A stretch of 27,357 nucleotides of DNA from JACPDH01 sp051305935 (GCA_051305935.1 JBPPMG010000524.1:1-27357); one strand, 5' to 3'. Counted from the first letter of the stretch, positions 7,103 through 16,792 are shown. The notes: generated by a model not told the origin, from the sequence alone. Numbers and translations are program-made.

Positions 7103-9616
7103 ATGAGTCCCTCACCCATCGATCCGGCGTCACGCAGACGCACCACGCTCGGCGAGCGCTTCGCCGCCTTCGTCGCCGAGCGCCACCCGTTCGCGCTGCG
7201 CCTTGCGATCGAGGCGTTCGCCGAAGCGCTCGCGAGGCACGAGCTCTCCGGGCGTGACGCGAGCAGAATCGATGCGCTGCGCGGACCGATCGCAGAATCG
7301 CTCCGCTCCAGGCTCGCGCGGGAGATCGGCAACGCGTCACTCCCGTCGCTCCCGGAGCTCGAGACGACGCCGCGCGTTTCCGCGACCTCACGCATCGAGG
7401 CGGCGATCGACCAGGCCGTCTCCGATTGCGACGGCTTCCTCGCGCGGGAAGCGATCTCCGCCTCACTCACGGCCGAAGAACGGACCGAGATCCTGCGCGG
7501 CATGATCCTCACGCGCGCAGTGGACAATCGCCTCAAGGCTTTCTTCACCGGTGGCGAGGTGCGCTACGGCTCGGCGGGCTTCCAGGGCAAAGGATTCCGC
7601 TCGCTCGGCCAGGAAGCGATCTACGCGGCCGCGATCCGTTTGCACCGCGGAGACGATTTCGCCGCGCCCGACGGCTCATGGGAGGGCGACGTCGTCGCGC
7701 CGCTCATCCGCGACCTCGGCGCCGCTCTCGCGATGCGGCCGACCGCGGACACCGTGCGCATGGTGCTGAGCGCGCAGATGGCAAAAGCGGGGCCCCCGAT
7801 GGACGGCCGCGACTTGCACGTCGGCGACTTCGCACACGGCATCCTCCCGGCGATGGCGCCGCTCGCGACTCCCGCGCTCACCGCCGCCGGTCTCGCCATG
7901 GCGTACGCGTTGAAGCGGACTCCACAGGTCGCCGTCTGCTTCATCGGCGACGGCGGCTCCTCGCTCGGCGAATGGCACGAGGCGATCAACCTCTGCGCCG
8001 CCCGCCGGCTCCCCGCAATTTTCTGCGTCCAGAACAACCAGACCGCGCTCTCCACACCGGTCCCGGAGCAATCGAGCGCCCGCGTCTTCGCGGACAAGGC
8101 GGCCGGCTACGGTATCCCCGGCATCACGATCGACGGCACCGACCCCGACGCGATCGCTTCCACCTTCGCCTGGGCCGCGGAGCGCGCCCGCGCGGGCCTC
8201 GGCCCCACGCTCGTCGAGCTCGTCGCGATGCGCATGTGCGGCCATGCCCACCACGACGACATGCTCTACCTCGGCAAGGACCCGGCGATCTCCTGGAACT
8301 ACCCGGAGCTCACCGAGCAGGGCTACGCGAATCGGGAGGCCTGGGACTACTGGAGCGTGCGCGATCCGATCCCGGCCTACGCCGCGCTGCTCGCCTCCGA
8401 GGGGCTCGTCGGGAACGACGCGCTGGAGACGATGCAACGAGAGGCGGCGGCGCTCGTCGAGCGCGAAGCGCGCGCGGTGATCGAGGCCCCGTGGCCCGAG
8501 CCTGCGAGCGCGGGCGAGCGCGTCCTCGCGAACGAGCTGCCGCGCACGCGCATCGAGCTCCTCGACGAGGCGCCGCGCAAGCGCGTGGAGCGCCTCGCAA
8601 TGCCGGCACTCGAGCAGGGGCCCGCGTTCGATCCGAAGGGCCGCACCATGCTCGACGCGGTCATGTCGGGCGTCGGCGACGCGCTGCGCGGTGATCCGCG
8701 TGTCTTCGTCTACGGCGAGGACTGCGGAGGGCGCTACGGCAACGCCTTCCTCCTCCTTCGCCCGCTGCTCGAGCAGTTCGGCGACCGGATCATCAACTCG
8801 ACGCTCGCGGAAGGCGGCGTGTTAGGCGTGTGCGTCGGCGCGGCGCTCGCGGGGATGCGGCCGATCGGCGAGATCCAGTTCAACGACTTCGTCGCTACCG
8901 GGTTCAACCAGCTGGTCAACAACGCCGCGAAGCTTCGCTACCGCTGGGGCGCGTCGGTGCCGATGGTCGTGCGCATGCCGTGGGGAGGCCTGAGGCACGC
9001 CGGCCCGTACCACAGCCAGAACACCGAGGCCTGGTTCTACCGGACGCCGGGACTGAAGATCGTGGCGCCATCGACCCCGCACGACGCGCGCGCTCTCATG
9101 GCGAGCGCCGTCGCCGATCCCGACCCGGTGCTCTACTACGAACACATCGCGCTCTACCGCGACCCTCGAATCAAGCAGATGCTCGGCGAAGAGCCGCCGG
9201 CGCCGATCGAGATCGGCAAGGCGGCGCTGCGCAGGAAAGGCAGCGACCTCGCGATCATCGCGTGGGGCGCCTACGTCCACGTCGGCATGCGCGTCGCGGA
9301 GTCGCTGGCAACGGACGGGATCGAAGCGTCGGTGCTCGACCTCCGCACGCTCGCCCCGCTCGACCGCGACTCCGTCCTCGGGGTGGCGCGCCACTGCAAC
9401 CGCGTACTCGTAATCCAGGAAGACACCCGCACCGGAAGCATCGGCGAGAGCGTTGCGGCCATCATCCAGGAGGAGGCGTTCGAGTGGCTCGACGCCCCGG
9501 TCCGTGTCGTCGGCTCGCTCGACACCCCGGTTCCCTACTCGCCGCCTCTGGAGAAGTACTTCCTGGCCGGGGAAGCCGAGATCGAGCGGGCAGCACGGCG
9601 GCTGGTGGACTACTAA
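7103..9616 (+). CDS. 2-oxoacid dehydrogenase E1, alpha and beta subunits in one chain
   Basis: An 837-residue thiamin-diphosphate enzyme of the pyruvate / branched-chain 2-oxoacid dehydrogenase E1 family. Residues 1-125 are a helical extension of unclear role. The alpha half (about 130-500) carries the ThDP motif GDG at 282-284 with NN at 311-312 (VCFIGDGGSSLGEWHEAIN, FCVQNNQTALSTP) and a His-rich phosphorylation-loop equivalent (MRMCGHAHHDD). The beta half (about 515-837) starts at KGRTMLDAVMSGVGDAL and has VYGEDCGGRYG, NSTLAEGGVLGVCVGAALAG, and the C-terminal swivel domain (LAIIAWGAYVHVGMRVAESL, LDLRTLAPLD, VIQEDTRTGSIGE). E1 decarboxylates a 2-oxoacid and passes the acyl group to lipoyl-E2. 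No E2 or E3 gene is in the window, so the substrate cannot be fixed. Fused alpha-beta forms are known in several phyla. The gene is monocistronic here. Confidence 0.93.
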   Translation: MSPSPIDPASRRRTTLGERFAAFVAERHPFALRLAIEAFAEALARHELSGRDASRIDALRGPIAESLRSRLAREIGNASLPSLPELETTPRVSATSRIEAAIDQAVSDCDGFLAREAISASLTAEERTEILRGMILTRAVDNRLKAFFTGGEVRYGSAGFQGKGFRSLGQEAIYAAAIRLHRGDDFAAPDGSWEGDVVAPLIRDLGAALAMRPTADTVRMVLSAQMAKAGPPMDGRDLHVGDFAHGILPAMAPLATPALTAAGLAMAYALKRTPQVAVCFIGDGGSSLGEWHEAINLCAARRLPAIFCVQNNQTALSTPVPEQSSARVFADKAAGYGIPGITIDGTDPDAIASTFAWAAERARAGLGPTLVELVAMRMCGHAHHDDMLYLGKDPAISWNYPELTEQGYANREAWDYWSVRDPIPAYAALLASEGLVGNDALETMQREAAALVEREARAVIEAPWPEPASAGERVLANELPRTRIELLDEAPRKRVERLAMPALEQGPAFDPKGRTMLDAVMSGVGDALRGDPRVFVYGEDCGGRYGNAFLLLRPLLEQFGDRIINSTLAEGGVLGVCVGAALAGMRPIGEIQFNDFVATGFNQLVNNAAKLRYRWGASVPMVVRMPWGGLRHAGPYHSQNTEAWFYRTPGLKIVAPSTPHDARALMASAVADPDPVLYYEHIALYRDPRIKQMLGEEPPAPIEIGKAALRRKGSDLAIIAWGAYVHVGMRVAESLATDGIEASVLDLRTLAPLDRDSVLGVARHCNRVLVIQEDTRTGSIGESVAAIIQEEAFEWLDAPVRVVGSLDTPVPYSPPLEKYFLAGEAEIERAARRLVDY

Positions 9617-9668
9617 CTTTCGATGACCCCACCAGCGCCCAGCCGCTGTGTTAACCTGTTTTCGTAAC

Positions 9669-9674
9669 TATATT
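9669..9674 (+). promoter_or_regulatory. Possible -10 box of the PilZ gene
   Basis: TATATT lies in a locally AT-rich patch (9651-9677), 35 bases before the ATG at 9710. A clear -35 is missing. Unlike many neighbours this gene has a real leader with GAGGA at 9699-9703, six bases before the ATG. Confidence 0.4.
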
Positions 9675-9709
9675 TAGCGAGCGGGGCGTTCGCAGGACGA
9701 GGACCTTAG

Positions 9710-10114
9710 ATGGCGCATGTGAAGTCGGGGGCCGCTCCGGTAGAACCCAGAGTCACCCGCCGTGCGAAGAGAGTTCGCCTGTTCTCGCCCATCGGCGCGA
9801 AGATCGACGGCTCGAAAATCACCGTCGTCGACATCAGTTCGATCGGCGCCCGCATGGAACACGGCTTCCCGCTCAACATCGCCTCCCACGTCCGCGTGGA
9901 TTTCGACTGGGATGACGAAGTGATCGGCGTCGAGTGCGAAGTCGTCCGCTGCAAACTCGACAAGAGCATCTTCAAGGATCGGATCAGTTACACGAGCGGC
10001 CTTCGCTTCACCGATCCCGACGGCGCCGACGTCCGCGAATTGATGAACCTCGTCACCAGTGTAGTCAAGGAAGACCTCGAAGCGCGCCGCGAGTACGCGA
10101 AGAAGAGGCGCTGA
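9710..10114 (+). CDS. PilZ-domain protein (cyclic di-GMP receptor candidate)
   Basis: A 134-residue single-domain protein. The two signature elements of cyclic di-GMP-binding PilZ domains are present in order: RxxxR at Arg17-Arg21 (TRRAKRVRL) and (D/N)xSxxG at Asp41-Gly46 (DISSIGAR). The rest fits the six-stranded barrel (VRVDFDWDDEVIGVECEVVR, YTSGLRF) with a C-terminal helix rich in Lys/Arg. Such stand-alone proteins transmit cyclic di-GMP levels to motility, secretion or surface functions by protein contact. The GAGGA Shine-Dalgarno fixes the start. No diguanylate cyclase is nearby, so the partner is unknown. Confidence 0.9.
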   Translation: MAHVKSGAAPVEPRVTRRAKRVRLFSPIGAKIDGSKITVVDISSIGARMEHGFPLNIASHVRVDFDWDDEVIGVECEVVRCKLDKSIFKDRISYTSGLRFTDPDGADVRELMNLVTSVVKEDLEARREYAKKRR

Positions 10115-10117
10115 CGT

Positions 10118-10138
10118 CCGCCGCCTCGCGGCGGATTT
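10118..10138 (+). terminator. Terminator-like hairpin after the PilZ gene
   Basis: CCGCCGC, loop CTC, GCGGCGG, then ATTT: a perfect seven-base GC stem starting three bases after the stop codon. The T tract is short, so termination strength is uncertain. Confidence 0.5.
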
Positions 10139-10182
10139 GAGAATTTCCAATCAGCCCGCAACTTGCGCTACACCGCCAAGCT

Positions 10183-10228
10183 CGTCGTCCTGAGCGAAGC
10201 GAAGGACCTCTCAGACTTGTACAGATGA
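10183..10228 (+). repeat. Dispersed repeat, GTCGTCCTGAGCG family (solo copy)
   Basis: GTCGTCCTGAGCGAAGCGAA followed by GGACCTCTCAGACTTGTACA matches the copies at 15341, 15426 (inverted) and 19819. It lies alone between the convergent PilZ and folA genes. Similar CCTGAGCG-AAGGA elements are widespread intergenic REP-like repeats in bacteria. No transposase of the REP-associated type is in the window. Confidence 0.7.
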
Positions 10229-10289
10229 GGTCGTGAGCCGCGTCACCGCGGGTAGTCGCGCCTAAGTACTCGCGCGAACCTCCCGCATC

Positions 10290-10317
10290 TCTCAATTCTC
10301 AATTCATAATTCTCAGT
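10290..10317 (-). repeat. Heptamer array at the folA 3' end (TCTCAAT type)
   Basis: On the plus strand: TCTCAAT, TCTCAAT, TCATAAT, TCTCAGT, back to back and ending seven bases from the folA stop codon. On the folA strand this reads as GAGAATTGAGA-like sequence. It is much more AT-rich than its surroundings. Confidence 0.7.
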
Positions 10318-10323
10318 TCGGCC

Positions 10324-10812
10324 TTACCTCCCCCGCTCCATCACCACGAACGCAAAGCCCCACTTGTTCTTTTCGTCGGGTTCGTGCGTCTCGCGAGACA
10401 CTTCGCGCCACGCACGCTCGTCGAAGGCCGGGAAGTGGGTGTCCGCCTCGAACTCGCCGTCGATCCTCGTGAGGATCATCCGGTCTGCGATCCCGAGCGC
10501 CTGCCGGTATATCTCGGCTCCGCCGATGACGAACGCCTCCTCGCGCCCGGCGCAGTGTGCGATCGCCTCGTCGAACGATCCGACAGCGATCACTCCATCC
10601 GCCGCGAACCTCCGGTTCCGCGTGACGACGATGTTCTCCCGCCCCGGCAGCGGCTTCTTCACCTCGTCGAAGGTCTTGCGTCCCATGATGACGGCGTGCC
10701 CCATCGTCGTCCGTTTGAAGAACGCAAGATCCGAGGGGAGGCGCCACGGCATTCCGCCGCCACGGCCGATCTCTCCGTTGCGACCGATCGCCGCGATGAT
10801 GGTCAGCTTCAT
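10324..10812 (-). CDS. folA: Dihydrofolate reductase
   Basis: A 162-residue enzyme that reduces dihydrofolate to tetrahydrofolate with NADPH, the step that regenerates the cofactor oxidised by thymidylate synthase. Family marks are in place: MKLTIIAAIGRNGEIGRGGG, MPWRLPSDLAFFK with Trp23 and the proton-donor acid Asp28, VIMGRKTFDE, VVTRN, FVIGGAEIY, LTRIDGEFEADTHFP. Length is normal for bacterial enzymes. Its ATG overlaps the thyA stop codon (ATGA at 10812-10809), so the two are translationally coupled in one thyA-folA operon, an arrangement seen in many bacteria. Confidence 0.97.
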   Translation of the reverse strand: MKLTIIAAIGRNGEIGRGGGMPWRLPSDLAFFKRTTMGHAVIMGRKTFDEVKKPLPGRENIVVTRNRRFAADGVIAVGSFDEAIAHCAGREEAFVIGGAEIYRQALGIADRMILTRIDGEFEADTHFPAFDERAWREVSRETHEPDEKNKWGFAFVVMERGR

Positions 10813-11603
10813 ACCGCGACCGCCGCGCGGATCGCCGGATGCGGGTCGTAGCTCTCGAGCGCGAAGTCGTCGTACCGGAAGTCGAGGATCGAGCGCCGCT
10901 CGGAGTTCATCCGCATCGCGGGAAGCGGGCGCGGCTCGCGCGTCAACTGCAGCCTCGCCTGCTCGACATGGTTCGAGTAGAGATGGACGTCACCGAAGGT
11001 GTGAACGAAGTCTCCCAACGCGAGATCCGCCACCTGCGCCACCATCATCGTAAGCAGCGCGTACGACGCGATGTTGAATGGAACGCCGAGGAAAACGTCC
11101 GCGCTTCGCTGGTAGAGCTGGCACGAGAGTCGTCCGCCAGCGACGTAGAACTGGAACAGCGCGTGGCACGGGGGGAGCGCCATCTTGTCGATCTCCACCG
11201 GGTTCCAGGCGCTGACGATGAGGCGTCGCGAGTCGGGATTCTCTCGAATCTGGTCGACAACCTGAGAGATCTGGTCGATCGATCGCCCATCGGCCGCCGG
11301 CCAGGATCGCCACTGATGCCCGTACACCGGCCCCAGCTCGCCCCGTTCGTCGGCCCACTCGTCCCAGATCGTTACCCCGTTCTCGCGAAGGTACCGGACA
11401 TTCGTGTCGCCTGCCAGAAACCAGAGCAGCTCGTGAATGATCGACTTCAAGTGCAGCTTCTTGGTCGTTAGCAGCGGAAAGCCCGCCGCCAGGTCGAATC
11501 GCATCTGGTAACCGAAGACACTCGTCGTCCCCGTCCCCGTCCGGTCCGCCTTCGTGACGCCGTGATCAAGGATGTGCTGCAGCAGATCGAGGTAGGCACG
11601 CAT
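10809..11603 (-). CDS. thyA: Thymidylate synthase
   Basis: A 264-residue ThyA, exactly the Escherichia coli length. It methylates dUMP to dTMP using methylene-tetrahydrofolate. The nucleophile is Cys146 in MALPPCHALFQFYV. Other conserved parts are RTGTGTTSVFG, LLTTKKLHLKSIIHELLWFL, GPVYGHQWR, CQLYQRSADVFLGVPFNIAS, and VHLYSNHVEQ. It is the first gene of a two-gene operon with folA. A TAGAAT box ends six bases before the start codon, so the message may be leaderless, although AAGGAGA-like bases on the opposite strand show only CTCCTT here. The upstream gap is a heptamer repeat block shared with the divergent NRDE gene. Confidence 0.98.
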   Translation of the reverse strand: MRAYLDLLQHILDHGVTKADRTGTGTTSVFGYQMRFDLAAGFPLLTTKKLHLKSIIHELLWFLAGDTNVRYLRENGVTIWDEWADERGELGPVYGHQWRSWPAADGRSIDQISQVVDQIRENPDSRRLIVSAWNPVEIDKMALPPCHALFQFYVAGGRLSCQLYQRSADVFLGVPFNIASYALLTMMVAQVADLALGDFVHTFGDVHLYSNHVEQARLQLTREPRPLPAMRMNSERRSILDFRYDDFALESYDPHPAIRAAVAV

Positions 11604-11609
11604 AAGGAG

Positions 11610-11615
11610 ATTCTA
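11610..11615 (-). promoter_or_regulatory. -10 box of thyA-folA, leaderless spacing
   Basis: On the minus strand TAGAAT ends six bases before the thyA ATG; the intervening CTCCTT cannot act as a Shine-Dalgarno sequence. The same hexamer and spacing occur before the genes at 24087 and 26416. Confidence 0.55.
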
Positions 11616-11633
11616 GAGGCGAATTGGAAATCG

Positions 11634-11808
11634 GGCGAGAGGCGAAAGGCGATAAGGCGACAAGCTGTCAGGCGAAAGGCGAGAGGCGACAGGCGAGAGG
11701 CGATGAGTAGGCACCCACTTCGTGCTTCTTCTCGCCTCTCGCCTTTCGCCTCTCGCCTTTCGCCTGCCTCTCGCCTCTCGCCTTTCGCCTAGCCTTTCGC
11801 CTCTCGCC
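11634..11808. repeat. Two opposed heptamer arrays between thyA and the NRDE gene
   Basis: Array one (11634-11705) is on the plus strand GGCGAGA, GGCGAAA, GGCGATA, a short break, then GGCGAAA, GGCGAGA, GGCGACA, GGCGAGA, GGCGATG. Array two (11730-11808) is its reverse complement: TCTCGCC and TTTCGCC units, about nine full copies with two short breaks (TGCC, TAGCC). The centre (11706-11729) holds GGCAC...GTGC. So each divergent gene has pyrimidine-rich T(T/C)TCGCC heptamers reading toward it and ending just before its -10 region. The whole could fold as a very long imperfect hairpin. No gene lies here. Confidence 0.85.
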
Positions 11809-11816
11809 CCAATTCG

Positions 11817-11822
11817 TACAAT
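11817..11822 (+). promoter_or_regulatory. -10 box of the NRDE gene, leaderless spacing
   Basis: TACAAT ends six bases before the ATG at 11829 and starts nine bases after the last heptamer. No Shine-Dalgarno is possible in the six-base spacer. Confidence 0.55.
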
Positions 11823-11828
11823 GTACCC

Positions 11829-12602
11829 ATGTGCGTCATCCTTTTCGCCTACCGCTCCGATCCTCGCTTCGCGCTCGCCGTGGCGGCGAACCGGGACGAG
11901 TTTCGTGATCGCGCCGCCGCGCCGCTCGGCTTCTGGCACGACGCGCCGGCCGTCCTCGCCGGCCGCGATCTTGCCGGAGGTGGAACCTGGATCGGCGTCA
12001 CCCGGTCGGGGCGCCTCGCGGCGATCACCAACTACCGCGAGCCCGCGGCCCCGCCGAATCCCGCCGCGCCTTCCCGCGGGCAACTCACGCGCAACTTCCT
12101 CACCGGCACACAAGGGGCGCGCGAATATCTCGACGTGATCTCTGGCGTCGCAAACGAATTCGCCGGCTTCTGCCTCATCACCTTCGACGGCGACGAGCTC
12201 GCCTTCTTCTCGAACCGCGGCGGCGCCCCGAAGACACTCCCTCCCGGCGTCTACGGCCTGAGCAATCACCTTCTCGACACGCCGTGGCCCAAGGTGCTCC
12301 GCGGGCGCGAGCGGCTCGCCGCGGCGCTCTCGGCTGGCTCCGATCCCGTCCCCGCGATGTTCGACATCCTTCGCGACGGGACCTTCGCCACCGAAGACGA
12401 GCTGCCTCGGACCGGGCTGCCGATCGACGCCGAGCGGGCGCTCTCGCCGCTCTTCGTCTCGGGCGACCCCTATGGAACTCGTTCGTCCACCGTCATCCTC
12501 GTCGGCGCGCGGGAAATCGAGGCCTCCGAACAAACGTTTGCGCGGGATGCGAGCCCCGCGGGCATCCGCGTCTTTCGGATCCCACGCGACCCGGGCGCGT
12601 AA
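11829..12602 (+). CDS. NRDE-family protein (TANGO2-like)
   Basis: A 257-residue protein beginning MCVILFAYRSDPRF with the family-naming motif in VAANRDEF, then AGRDLAGGGTWIGVTRSGRL and ITNYREP. The Cys2 next to the initiator Met is typical of this family, some of whose members belong to the Ntn-hydrolase-like group, in which Cys2 would be the nucleophile after Met removal. Later parts fit too: FNLL-type chain FCLITFDGDELAFFSNRGG, YGLSNHLLDTPWPKV, and the C-terminal SSTVILV. The eukaryotic relative TANGO2 is linked to Golgi organisation and haem or lipid handling; the bacterial role is not settled. It is divergent from thyA and 27 bp upstream of clpS; that contact is probably incidental. Confidence 0.9.
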   Translation: MCVILFAYRSDPRFALAVAANRDEFRDRAAAPLGFWHDAPAVLAGRDLAGGGTWIGVTRSGRLAAITNYREPAAPPNPAAPSRGQLTRNFLTGTQGAREYLDVISGVANEFAGFCLITFDGDELAFFSNRGGAPKTLPPGVYGLSNHLLDTPWPKVLRGRERLAAALSAGSDPVPAMFDILRDGTFATEDELPRTGLPIDAERALSPLFVSGDPYGTRSSTVILVGAREIEASEQTFARDASPAGIRVFRIPRDPGA

Positions 12603-12629
12603 TGCTGCTACCCTGCCTCGCCGACCGTC

Positions 12630-12944
12630 ATGCTGCCAGCCTGGGAAACAGAAGAATCCGCGACCGCCGAGGCTGAAGACGAGGTCCGCCAGCCCCCCCT
12701 CTACCGCGTGCTGCTGCACAATGACGACTACACGACCATGGATTTCGTCGTCTATGTTCTGCAGGCCATCTTCCATCGCTCCGAGAGCGACGCGATCCGG
12801 CTCATGCTGCAGATACACCAGCAAGGATTCGGGGTCGCCGGGGTCTTCACCCACGAAATTGCCGAAATGAAGGCCTCCGAGACGATGGAGCTGGCGCGCG
12901 CAAACGAATATCCTCTCCTCTGTACCATCGAAGAAGCCCGATAA
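12630..12944 (+). CDS. clpS: ClpS adaptor for N-degron substrates
   Basis: A 104-residue adaptor. The binding-pocket signature LYRVLLHNDDYTTMDFVVYVL gives Asn31-Asp32-Asp33, and His63 lies in LQIHQQG; these match the residues that hold the N-terminal amino group and side chain of substrates in Escherichia coli ClpS. The C-terminal half (FGVAGVFTHEIAEMKASETM, PLLCTIEE) is standard. The first 22 residues form the flexible acidic extension that inserts into ClpA. It sits 12 bp before clpA and delivers proteins with bulky N-terminal residues to it. No Shine-Dalgarno is seen before the ATG; a TACCCT at 12609-12614 could be a -10. Confidence 0.96.
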   Translation: MLPAWETEESATAEAEDEVRQPPLYRVLLHNDDYTTMDFVVYVLQAIFHRSESDAIRLMLQIHQQGFGVAGVFTHEIAEMKASETMELARANEYPLLCTIEEAR

Positions 12945-12956
12945 TCAGAGATCGCC

Positions 12957-15221
<2,265 letters not shown>

Positions 15222-15226
15222 CGAGA

Positions 15227-15254
15227 ATTCGGATTGCGGATTTCGGAATGCGGA
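15227..15254 (+). repeat. Heptamer array at the clpA 3' end (TTGCGGA type)
   Basis: ATTCGGA, TTGCGGA, TTTCGGA, ATGCGGA in direct succession, starting five bases after the clpA stop codon. A matching inverted piece (ATTCCGC, ATTCCGC) lies at 15530-15543 beside the aat stop codon, so each gene has the array in the same sense after its end. Confidence 0.75.
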
Positions 15255-15261
15255 TTGGCTT

Positions 15262-15313
15262 CGCCAGGCCGAGCGATTCGCGCGTGGCGCCAGGCTGAGC
15301 GATTCGCGCGTGG
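15262..15313 (+). repeat. Tandem 26-bp direct duplication
   Basis: A 26-base unit beginning CGCCAGGC and ending ATTCGCGCGTGG occurs twice head to tail (15262-15287 and 15288-15313) with a single C/T difference. Confidence 0.8.
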
Positions 15314-15340
15314 TGTAATTGCGAGCAACGATCGTTAGGC

Positions 15341-15468
15341 TTGTCGTCCTGAGCGTCAGCGAAGGACCTCTCAGGCTTCTACCGATTGTGTCGTTCGCGC
15401 GACGCGCTGGCGCCTGTGGCTTGATGGTAGAAGTCTGAGAGGTCCTTCGCTGACGCTCAGGACGACAA
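15341..15468. repeat. 43-bp inverted pair of the GTCGTCCTGAGCG repeat
   Basis: The left arm 15341-15383 (TTGTCGTCCTGAGCGTCAGC ... TTCTACC) and right arm 15426-15468 are reverse complements at 42 of 43 positions, with a 42-base loop. The arms belong to the same family as 10183 and 19819. Placed between convergent clpA and aat, the structure could act as a bidirectional terminator in RNA. No reading frame or RNA gene was found in the 323-bp gap 15222-15544. Confidence 0.85.
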
Positions 15469-15517
15469 GTCGTACGGGCAGCGCAACGCGATATCCCTCG
15501 ACGCGAATCCCCCCAGC

Positions 15518-15543
15518 CTTGCGAAGCCAATTCCGCATTCCGC
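15518..15543 (-). repeat. Right outer arm of the nested palindrome / aat 3' heptamers
   Basis: CCTTGCGAAGCCAATTCCGC followed by ATTCCGC is the reverse complement of 15248-15268 with one mismatch and one extra base. It encloses the 43-bp inner inverted repeat. Confidence 0.7.
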
Positions 15544-15544
15544 A

Positions 15545-16198
15545 TTAGAACAGCCTCAGCTCCCGCACCTGCGTCTCCGCGAGTCTTCGCAGGAACTTGT
15601 CCCGCGACTCCTCCCGCGCACCCAGCGCCTCCATGTGTGGCGTGAGCATCTGGATGTCGATCCAGTCGAGCCCGCGCGCGGAGAGGTGATCGACAAGGTG
15701 CAGCAGCGCGAGCTTCGACGCGTTCGGCGCGCGGAAGAACATGCTCTCCCCCGCAAACGCGCCGCCGGCATCGACACCGTAGAGCCCGCCGGCGAGCTCG
15801 TCGTCGAGCCACGCTTCCACGCTGTGCGCGTGCCCTCGCCGGTGCAGCTCCGTGTACGCGTCGATCATCTCGGCCGTGATCCACGTTCCCCGCTGCCCCG
15901 ACCTCGGAAGCTCCGAGCACGCCTCGATCACCTCTCGAAAGGCCGCGTCGATCGTCATCCGGAACTCCCCGCGCCGCTTCACCTTGACGAGCGAGTGCGG
16001 CACGTGCAGCTCCGAAAAGACCAGAATCCCGCGCCGCTTCGGGGAAAACCAGGGGAGCGGCCAGCCCTCCATCGGCCACGGGAAGATCCCCCGCCGGTAC
16101 GCCGCGACCAGGTTTCTCCAGTCGAGGCTCCCGCCAAGGCCGACGATTCCGTCCGCGCCCGCGCTCCTCGGGTCAGGAAACTCGATCAGGCCAGGCAT
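15545..16198 (-). CDS. aat: Leucyl/phenylalanyl-tRNA-protein transferase
   Basis: A 217-residue enzyme of usual length that adds Leu or Phe from charged tRNA to proteins with N-terminal Arg or Lys, making the primary N-degrons read by ClpS. Family features: FPDPRSAGADGIVGLGGSL, LVAAYRRGIFPWPMEG, PLPWFSPKRRGIL, FREVIEACS, TWITAEMIDAYTELHRRGHA, SVEAWLDDELAGGLYGVDAG, and GESMFFRAPNASKLALLHLV. It converges on clpA across the repeat-rich gap. Together with clpS and clpA it gives a complete labelling, recognition and unfolding set in 3.6 kb. The start ATG at 16198 gives the standard N-terminus; GGAAAG is close upstream. Confidence 0.97.
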   Translation of the reverse strand: MPGLIEFPDPRSAGADGIVGLGGSLDWRNLVAAYRRGIFPWPMEGWPLPWFSPKRRGILVFSELHVPHSLVKVKRRGEFRMTIDAAFREVIEACSELPRSGQRGTWITAEMIDAYTELHRRGHAHSVEAWLDDELAGGLYGVDAGGAFAGESMFFRAPNASKLALLHLVDHLSARGLDWIDIQMLTPHMEALGAREESRDKFLRRLAETQVRELRLF

Positions 16199-16270
16199 GG
16201 CTTTCCGTCAGTCTGGAAGCCCGGGGGGTCCGCTTCCGTTACCACTGCTGCAGCGCCCGTTCTCATCCGC

Positions 16271-16276
16271 TATTAT
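16271..16276 (+). promoter_or_regulatory. Possible -10 box for the secreted protein / metalloprotease operon
   Basis: TATTAT within an AT-richer stretch after the divergent aat start, about 50 bases before the first start codon of the operon. No clear -35. Confidence 0.35.
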
Positions 16277-16325
16277 GCGAAGCATTACCGAACAAATTCG
16301 AACTGTTTCTCCTATGGGGTGGTCC

Positions 16326-16781
16326 ATGTCCATGCTTCGAGTGATTTCCTTTGCAGCAGCAGCCTTGGTCTCGACCTCGGCCTTCGCCGCTGAACCAGCG
16401 ACCGCAAGCGCGTCGTCGTCGGAAGCGTCCGCCCAGGAACGTCGGGCGGTGGAATCGGCCGAGGAGCCGCTTCCTGCCGGGAAGGGCCTGCGCGCCTTCA
16501 TTGACCCGAAAACGGGCCAGCTCCGCCAGCCGACCGCGGAGGAGACCGCTGCCTTCGCCGCAACCTCGCGCGTCGCGCGAAACAAGTCGATCGAAGGGCT
16601 CGAGGTGGAGTATCGCAAGGACGGATCGAAGTTCGTCGACCTCCAGGGGCGCTTCATGCATTCGCTCCGCGTGACGCGAACAGCGGACGGCACCTCGAGC
16701 TTCACCTGCACCGACCGTGATCCGCACACTCATTCGCAGCCGGACCAGCCCGCGGCTTCCGTCGCGCCGGCAACGAAGTGA
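16326..16781 (+). CDS. Small exported protein of unknown function
   Basis: About 151 residues. The frame is open upstream to 15852, but that part is antisense to aat. A signal peptide begins at MSMLRVISF, followed by a hydrophobic run and cleavage after SAFA (about residue 22). The start is ATG 16326 or, with better spacing from GGGG (16316-16319), ATG 16332. The mature part is Ala/Ser/Glu-rich, then has GLRAFIDPKTGQLRQPTAEE and SIEGLEVEYRKDGSKFVDLQ, with a single cysteine near the end (SFTCTDRD). I do not recognise a named family. It ends 11 bp before the secreted metalloprotease start codon, so the two are one operon; a chaperone, inhibitor or cofactor role for the protease is possible but unproven. 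Confidence 0.75.
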   Translation: MSMLRVISFAAAALVSTSAFAAEPATASASSSEASAQERRAVESAEEPLPAGKGLRAFIDPKTGQLRQPTAEETAAFAATSRVARNKSIEGLEVEYRKDGSKFVDLQGRFMHSLRVTRTADGTSSFTCTDRDPHTHSQPDQPAASVAPATK

Positions 16782-16792
16782 GGAGACGCACG

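Noticed and set aside
11634..11808. CRISPR array
   Set aside because: Units are seven bases long without spacers and no cas gene is present; it is a degenerate tandem repeat.
11613..12854. 413-codon minus-strand frame across the NRDE and clpS genes
   Set aside because: Covers two recognised genes in antisense and runs into the heptamer array.
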